64,000 bases of DNA from Caulobacter sp. SLTY (lineage in GTDB: Bacteria > Pseudomonadota > Alphaproteobacteria > Caulobacterales > Caulobacteraceae): positions 62,001 through 126,000 of the forward strand of contig NZ_JAAALA010000009.1 of NCBI RefSeq assembly GCF_009905535.1. The letters run 5' to 3'. Both the position numbers and the translations under genes were made by a program. Below the pieces are notes generated by a model. That model made no database searches and had not been told where the DNA came from. It was given only the letters and a program-made list of their open reading frames with translations. This document shows, one piece after another, positions 60,575 through 64,000 of the stretch; positions within the stretch are counted from its first letter, which is position 1, and every line of letters begins with the position of its first letter.

Positions 60575-61741
60575 CTAGTGCCCGTGCTCGGCTTCGCCCT
60601 TGGCGAGTTCCGCCTTGAGCAGGAAGGCGCCCGCCCCGGCGACCCGTTCGGTCCCGGTCAGGCCACTGACGATCTCGACCCGGCCGTCGGCCACGGCCCC
60701 GGTGACCACCGGCCGAGCCCGGAAACCCGCGCCCTCGACCACGAACACCGAGGGTCGGCCCTCTACCGTCTGCACCGCCTCGACCGGCAGGGTCAGCAGG
60801 CCGCTCCCCGCCCGGCCCGTGGCCAACCGGGCGGAGATCACCGTCCCGGCCGGCGGGGAAAAGCCCTCGGGCCGGGCCCGCACCGTCACCACCCCGCGCT
60901 CGCCGGCCGGGGCGATGGCGGTGACCACCGCGTTCACCGCCTGGCCGTCAGCCGTGCGGCCAGCCAGCCGGTCCCCGACCCTGATTGTCGCCGAGGCCCC
61001 GGGCGGGGCGTCGAAGACCAGCTCCAGCCGGCCGGTGTCGGATACCGCCGCCACCTCCTGATCCTCCTCGTGCAGCACCTGGCCAGGGCTGGTGGCCAGC
61101 CGGCTGACCACCCCGCTGACCGGGCTGCGCACCACTACCCGGCCGTCCGGGCCGGGTGAGCCATAGGCCGCCAGCCGCGCGCGGCCCGCCCGCAGCTCGG
61201 CCTCAGTGCGGCGGCCTTCCGCCTCGGTGATGTCCAGCCGGGCGCGGGCGATGAAGCCCCGCTCGAACAGTGACCGGTCCCGCGCCAGGGCGGCCCGGGC
61301 TGCGTCCGCGGACGCCTGGGCCGCGTCGACATTGGCCCGCGCCGCCGCTCCCTCCGGGCTGCGCATGGTGACCAGGGCCGCTCCCGCCCGCACCGCACTG
61401 CCCGGCCCCACGTGGACGGCGATCACCGTCCCCGGCAGCGGCGCATCGACCACCGCCTCGGCTCCGGGCGCGAACGCCGCCCGGCCGGGCAGGATCAGCG
61501 CCTCGCCTCCGCCCCGCTCGGGCGCCACGATGCTGACCCCAGCCGCAGCCGCCTTGGCCGGCGACAGGGCGACCAGCCCGTCCTCGCCGCCCTCATCATG
61601 GCCCTCTTCCTCGCCGTGGCCATCCTTGTGGGCGGCCTCCTTCGTCGGCGGCTCCGGCAGCAGCCGGGCGGCGCCAAAGCCGGCGCCCAGGGCGATGACC
61701 ACGGCCACGCCGGTCACCAGCCAATGTCTGTCGATCTTCAT
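60575..61741 (-). CDS. Heavy-metal efflux RND periplasmic adaptor (CzcB/CusB family)
   Basis: A 388-residue membrane-fusion protein with an N-terminal anchor (WLVTGVAVVIALGAGFGAARLL). A His/Glu-rich metal-binding linker (AHKDGHGEEEGHDEGGE) follows, then a lipoyl-like half (VDAPLPGTVIAVHVGPGSAV) and an alpha hairpin (RANVDAAQASADAARAALARD). The second lipoyl half (VRSPVSGVVSRL) and beta-barrel come after, and the chain ends in EHGH. His-rich ends indicate capture of metal ions in the periplasm. It is translated just before the permease. Confidence 0.95.
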   Translation of the reverse strand: MKIDRHWLVTGVAVVIALGAGFGAARLLPEPPTKEAAHKDGHGEEEGHDEGGEDGLVALSPAKAAAAGVSIVAPERGGGEALILPGRAAFAPGAEAVVDAPLPGTVIAVHVGPGSAVRAGAALVTMRSPEGAAARANVDAAQASADAARAALARDRSLFERGFIARARLDITEAEGRRTEAELRAGRARLAAYGSPGPDGRVVVRSPVSGVVSRLATSPGQVLHEEDQEVAAVSDTGRLELVFDAPPGASATIRVGDRLAGRTADGQAVNAVVTAIAPAGERGVVTVRARPEGFSPPAGTVISARLATGRAGSGLLTLPVEAVQTVEGRPSVFVVEGAGFRARPVVTGAVADGRVEIVSGLTGTERVAGAGAFLLKAELAKGEAEHGH

Positions 61742-61789
61742 CTTGTCCTCGCGCGGCGCGCCGTCGGAGCGCCGGACTCATGGTCGGAA

Positions 61790-61810
61790 GGCGGCGCGTG
61801 GGGCGCCGCC
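61790..61810. promoter_or_regulatory. GC-rich hairpin between the small metal-site gene and the RND adaptor
   Basis: GGCGGCGC (61790-61797) and GCGCCGCC (61803-61810) form a perfect eight-pair stem with a five-base loop in the 102-base gap. No T-run follows, so it is more likely a regulatory or processing structure than a terminator. Confidence 0.4.
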
Positions 61811-61843
61811 TGGATCAGGTCGGGAGGGGCAGAGCCCTGGGCT

Positions 61844-62185
61844 TCAAGCCCTGGGTGGTCGATCGAGAATGGAGGAGCCGTCCATCGGCGCGCCGATTTC
61901 ACGCGGCGCGGTGGCGGCGCGGCGGATGGCCAGCGGCTCGCCCGGCATGGCCGCCACGGCGACAAGGCCGACGTGTGCGGCATGACAGCAGCCGTGGCCG
62001 CAGGCCGGTCCGCAATCGATGCAGCCGTCCTGTTCGCAGGGATCGGCGGGCTGATCGACGGAGACGGCCGCAGGCTCGGGCGCGCAGGCCTGGGCCACGG
62101 CGGGCAGGGCCATGGAGGCGAGCGCCACCAGCAGCACGCCCACCAGACCGAGGCGCCCAAACGCCGTGAAGATCGCCCTCGCCAT
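61844..62185 (-). CDS. Small exported Cys/His-rich protein of the metal efflux operon
   Basis: 113 residues from the ATG at 62185 ([13 protein letters not shown]), with signal-like residues to about 31 ([18 protein letters not shown]). The mature part holds the cluster [24 protein letters not shown], with seven Cys and two His in about 24 residues, followed by a helical tail. It lies upstream of the RND adaptor and permease on the same strand. I infer a periplasmic metal-binding or sensing role; similar small CHG-rich proteins often precede czc/cus genes. An earlier in-frame start at 62281 would lack a signal peptide. Confidence 0.75.
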   Translation of the reverse strand: MARAIFTAFGRLGLVGVLLVALASMALPAVAQACAPEPAAVSVDQPADPCEQDGCIDCGPACGHGCCHAAHVGLVAVAAMPGEPLAIRRAATAPREIGAPMDGSSILDRPPRA

Positions 62186-62264
62186 CGAAGCACTGATAGC
62201 ACAGCGGTCCCCGCGCCGTCTCGCGGGCTTTACCCCGAACCGGGATTGGGACGACATTGGTGCC

Positions 62265-62618
62265 ATGACCAAGCCCCGCATCTACGGCATGAGCTTCGCC
62301 GGTGTGTACCGCCTCTACATCGCCAAGGCGGAGCGCAAGGGGCGGACCAAGGCCGAGGTCGATGAGGCGCTGCGCTGGTTGCTCGGGGTCAGCCAGGAGG
62401 ATCTCGATGGCCACATCGCGGCGATGACCACTTTCGAGGACCTGTTCGCCGCCCAGGCTCCGACCCTGAACCCGAACCGGTGGCTGATCACAGGGGTGGT
62501 CTGCGGGGTGCGGGTCGAGGCCATCGAGGAGCCGCTGATGCGGGAGATCCGCTACATGGACAAGCTCATCGACGAACTGGCCAAGGGCAAGGCGATGGCC
62601 AAGGTCTTGCGTGCCTGA
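62265..62618 (+). CDS. DUF2200 family protein
   Basis: A 117-residue cytoplasmic protein with ATG at 62265 ([26 protein letters not shown]). The conserved features are the start [21 protein letters not shown] and [45 protein letters not shown], which match DUF2200 along the full length. The function is unknown; the family is widespread, with members often annotated only by this name. It is divergent from the metal-efflux operon, 79 bases apart. Confidence 0.92.
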   Translation: MTKPRIYGMSFAGVYRLYIAKAERKGRTKAEVDEALRWLLGVSQEDLDGHIAAMTTFEDLFAAQAPTLNPNRWLITGVVCGVRVEAIEEPLMREIRYMDKLIDELAKGKAMAKVLRA

Positions 62619-62745
62619 GGGTAACAGGTCCGCTCAATCACCGCACCGGCCGCCCGGCCGCTTGAAATGGTCCCGCCCGGCGATCACAACGATGGGCAGT
62701 AAAGTATCGCTTGGACCGGCGTCGGGGATGTCGGTGGGGGAGCCG

Positions 62746-63957
62746 ATGGACCTGTCTGACCGCAATGCTTCGGTGCGACTGATCAATGCCCAGCTGGATG
62801 CGCTCAGCGGCCAGTTTGTCTCTCGCCGCGCCATCCTCGAACTGATCATGCTCGGGCTGATCGCCCGCGAGCACGTGCTGCTGATCGGCCCTCCCGGCAC
62901 CGGCAAGTCGCTGGTCGTCCAGGCCATCGCCCGCAGCGTCGAGGCCCGCTACTTCGAATACCTGATCGGCCGTTTCACCGAGCCTTCGGAACTGTTCGGT
63001 GGGCTGGACCTCAACGCCCTGAAGGACGGCGAGATCAAGCCGGTGACGGGCGGAATGCTGCCCGAGGCCGAGATCGCCTTCCTGGATGAAATCTTCCTAG
63101 GCTCGACCGCCATTCTCAACTCGCTGCTGAAGATCCTCAACGAGCGGACCTACCGGCGCGGACGGTTTGCGATGAAAAGCCCGATGCTGTCCTGCGTGGC
63201 GGCGTCCAACGCCCTGCCGGAAGACCCGCTGCTGGCCGCCTTTGCCGACCGCTTCCTGCTGACCAGCTTCGTCGATCCGGTCGAGGACGATCAGCTGACC
63301 GCCCTGATGCGGGCCGGCTGGGCCTTGGGAGTCGAGGGGCGGGCCGAGGTTCCCAGCCTGCCGGCCGGTGTCGTCGGCGCCCTGCACCAGGCGATGCTTG
63401 CTATCGATTTGACGCCCATCCACGAGGCCTACGCCCATATCGTCCGCAAGGTGAGGCTGACCGGGGCGGTGCTGTCGGACCGCAAGATCGTCAAGGCCCA
63501 GAAGCTGGTCGCCGCCGCCGCCCTGCTGCGCGGCCAGACGGCGGCGGGGCTCGAGGACCTCTGGCCGATCACCTTCCTGGTCCAGTCGCGCGACCAGCAG
63601 GCCCAGGTCCGGGACCTCCTGCAGGCCGAGCTGCAGCATAGCCGCAACCCGGTGCTGACCGGCAGTGTCGCCCAGGCCGTGCACGGTCCGACCGCCCATG
63701 CCGCCGAACTGACCGAACAGGCCATGGCCCTGCTTGAGGCCAAACCGGCCCTGGCCAGCGATCCGCTCTACGAGGTCTGGCTGGTGCGGCTGGAGACCCT
63801 GCTGGCCCGCATCGACGCGGCCTTCGACGCCAAGAGCCTACCCCAGGGCCTGCGCGCCGTTCGGGCCAGCCTGGAGAGTCTGCTGGAAACCCATTCGAGC
63901 GGGCGGGGCCAGGCGCCCGCCGCCGCCGAACTGACGGCGCCGGCCGAGGCGGACTGA
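62746..63957 (+). CDS. MoxR/RavA-like AAA+ ATPase
   Basis: A 403-residue AAA+ chaperone-type ATPase, from the ATG at 62746 with GGGGGAG three bases upstream (earlier GTG/ATG starts in frame lack a site). Walker A is LIGPPGTGKS, Walker B is IAFLDEIFLGS, and the sensor 1 region reads CVAASNALP. GGLDLNALKDG and LLKILNERTYRRG are MoxR-family motifs. RavA-like members act with a VWA-domain partner to insert or remodel metal-enzyme complexes. Its TGA overlaps the ATG of the next gene, as such partner genes do. Confidence 0.92.
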   Translation: MDLSDRNASVRLINAQLDALSGQFVSRRAILELIMLGLIAREHVLLIGPPGTGKSLVVQAIARSVEARYFEYLIGRFTEPSELFGGLDLNALKDGEIKPVTGGMLPEAEIAFLDEIFLGSTAILNSLLKILNERTYRRGRFAMKSPMLSCVAASNALPEDPLLAAFADRFLLTSFVDPVEDDQLTALMRAGWALGVEGRAEVPSLPAGVVGALHQAMLAIDLTPIHEAYAHIVRKVRLTGAVLSDRKIVKAQKLVAAAALLRGQTAAGLEDLWPITFLVQSRDQQAQVRDLLQAELQHSRNPVLTGSVAQAVHGPTAHAAELTEQAMALLEAKPALASDPLYEVWLVRLETLLARIDAAFDAKSLPQGLRAVRASLESLLETHSSGRGQAPAAAELTAPAEAD

Positions 63958-64000
63958 TGCGCTGGCGCCGGGTCGATCCGGTCCAGACCCTCGACGCGGC
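63957..64000 (+). CDS. Start of the MoxR partner gene (truncated by window end)
   Basis: The ATG overlaps the MoxR stop (TGATG), giving MRWRRVDPVQTLDA before the window ends. By position it should encode the VWA-domain partner of the MoxR ATPase, which is inference. Confidence 0.5.
   Translation, partial: MRWRRVDPVQTLDA

Noticed and set aside
59501-61159. Plus-strand frame of 552 codons across the RND operon
   Set aside because: It lies antisense to the permease and adaptor, which show full conserved domains.
62699-62706. AAAGTATC before the MoxR gene, like half of the 56171 palindrome
   Set aside because: Only one half-site is present, with no symmetry, so it is probably chance.

Overview
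The window is G+C-rich alphaproteobacterial DNA, most likely from the Caulobacteraceae (Phenylobacterium or Caulobacter type). The grounds are TonB-dependent receptors used in catabolic loci, many class-C-like serine hydrolases, a CYP153-type P450, and a promoter at 13860-13883 that fits the Caulobacter housekeeping pattern (TTGAC, short spacer, GCTANAWC). The genus is an inference. I saw no rRNA, CRISPR or insertion sequence, and no clear pseudogene. No gene-free stretch exceeds about 300 bases.

Left chromosomal block (1-18.4 kb): a partial putA, an SDR, trmL, then a catabolic and transport region. That region holds a serine hydrolase divergent from a GST-MFS pair, an acyl-CoA ligase, a second serine hydrolase, a GntR/FCD regulator, a TonB receptor and a divergent MHS-type transporter. 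Three copies of the palindrome TTGTCGTACAA (5884, 11360, 13847) sit in the control regions and tie these units into one probable regulon. A divergent M28-like peptidase, a MobA-like protein and an acyl-CoA dehydrogenase follow.

Island (18450-30110): an 11.7-kb element inserted at the 3' end of tRNA-Ser(CGA). It is bounded by a 14-bp direct repeat and has TTAGGGT arm-like repeats near both ends. It encodes a P4-type integrase, an unrecognised ORF with a TTG start, a 58-residue AlpA/excisionase-like HTH protein and a protein with a family-A-polymerase-like palm. It also carries a McrA-like HNH restriction protein, an exported SNase, an AbiTii/HEPN-like protein, a C-protein-like regulator with direct-repeat operators, a serine recombinase and several membrane proteins. 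It looks like a small integrative element, possibly a phage satellite, with defence cargo. This is the most novel part of the window.

Middle block (30.2-44.4 kb): tRNA-Ser, a serine hydrolase, and a tight six-gene operon on the minus strand (dehydratase, DSD1-type aldolase, SDR, small secreted protein, CoA-transferase, crotonase). Next come a PagL-like lipid A deacylase, an M20 amidohydrolase, a histidine kinase with two response-regulator proteins, an ArsR-SRPBCC pair with a perfect palindrome over its start codon, and a carboxymuconolactone-decarboxylase-family protein.

Right block (43.6-64 kb): a second GntR/FCD-TonB receptor module, with sites TTGTCTGACAA and TTGTTTGACAA, drives a lipoprotein alpha/beta hydrolase and a lipoprotein sulfatase. 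After it come an HtrA-like protease without an obvious signal peptide, TetR, CYP153, a DUF4336 protein and a serine hydrolase. A TrmB-like regulator with a small membrane ORF lies divergent to an FG-GAP protein across a palindrome. The window ends with a heavy-metal RND efflux operon lacking an outer-membrane factor, a DUF2200 protein and a MoxR ATPase followed by the start of a partner gene.
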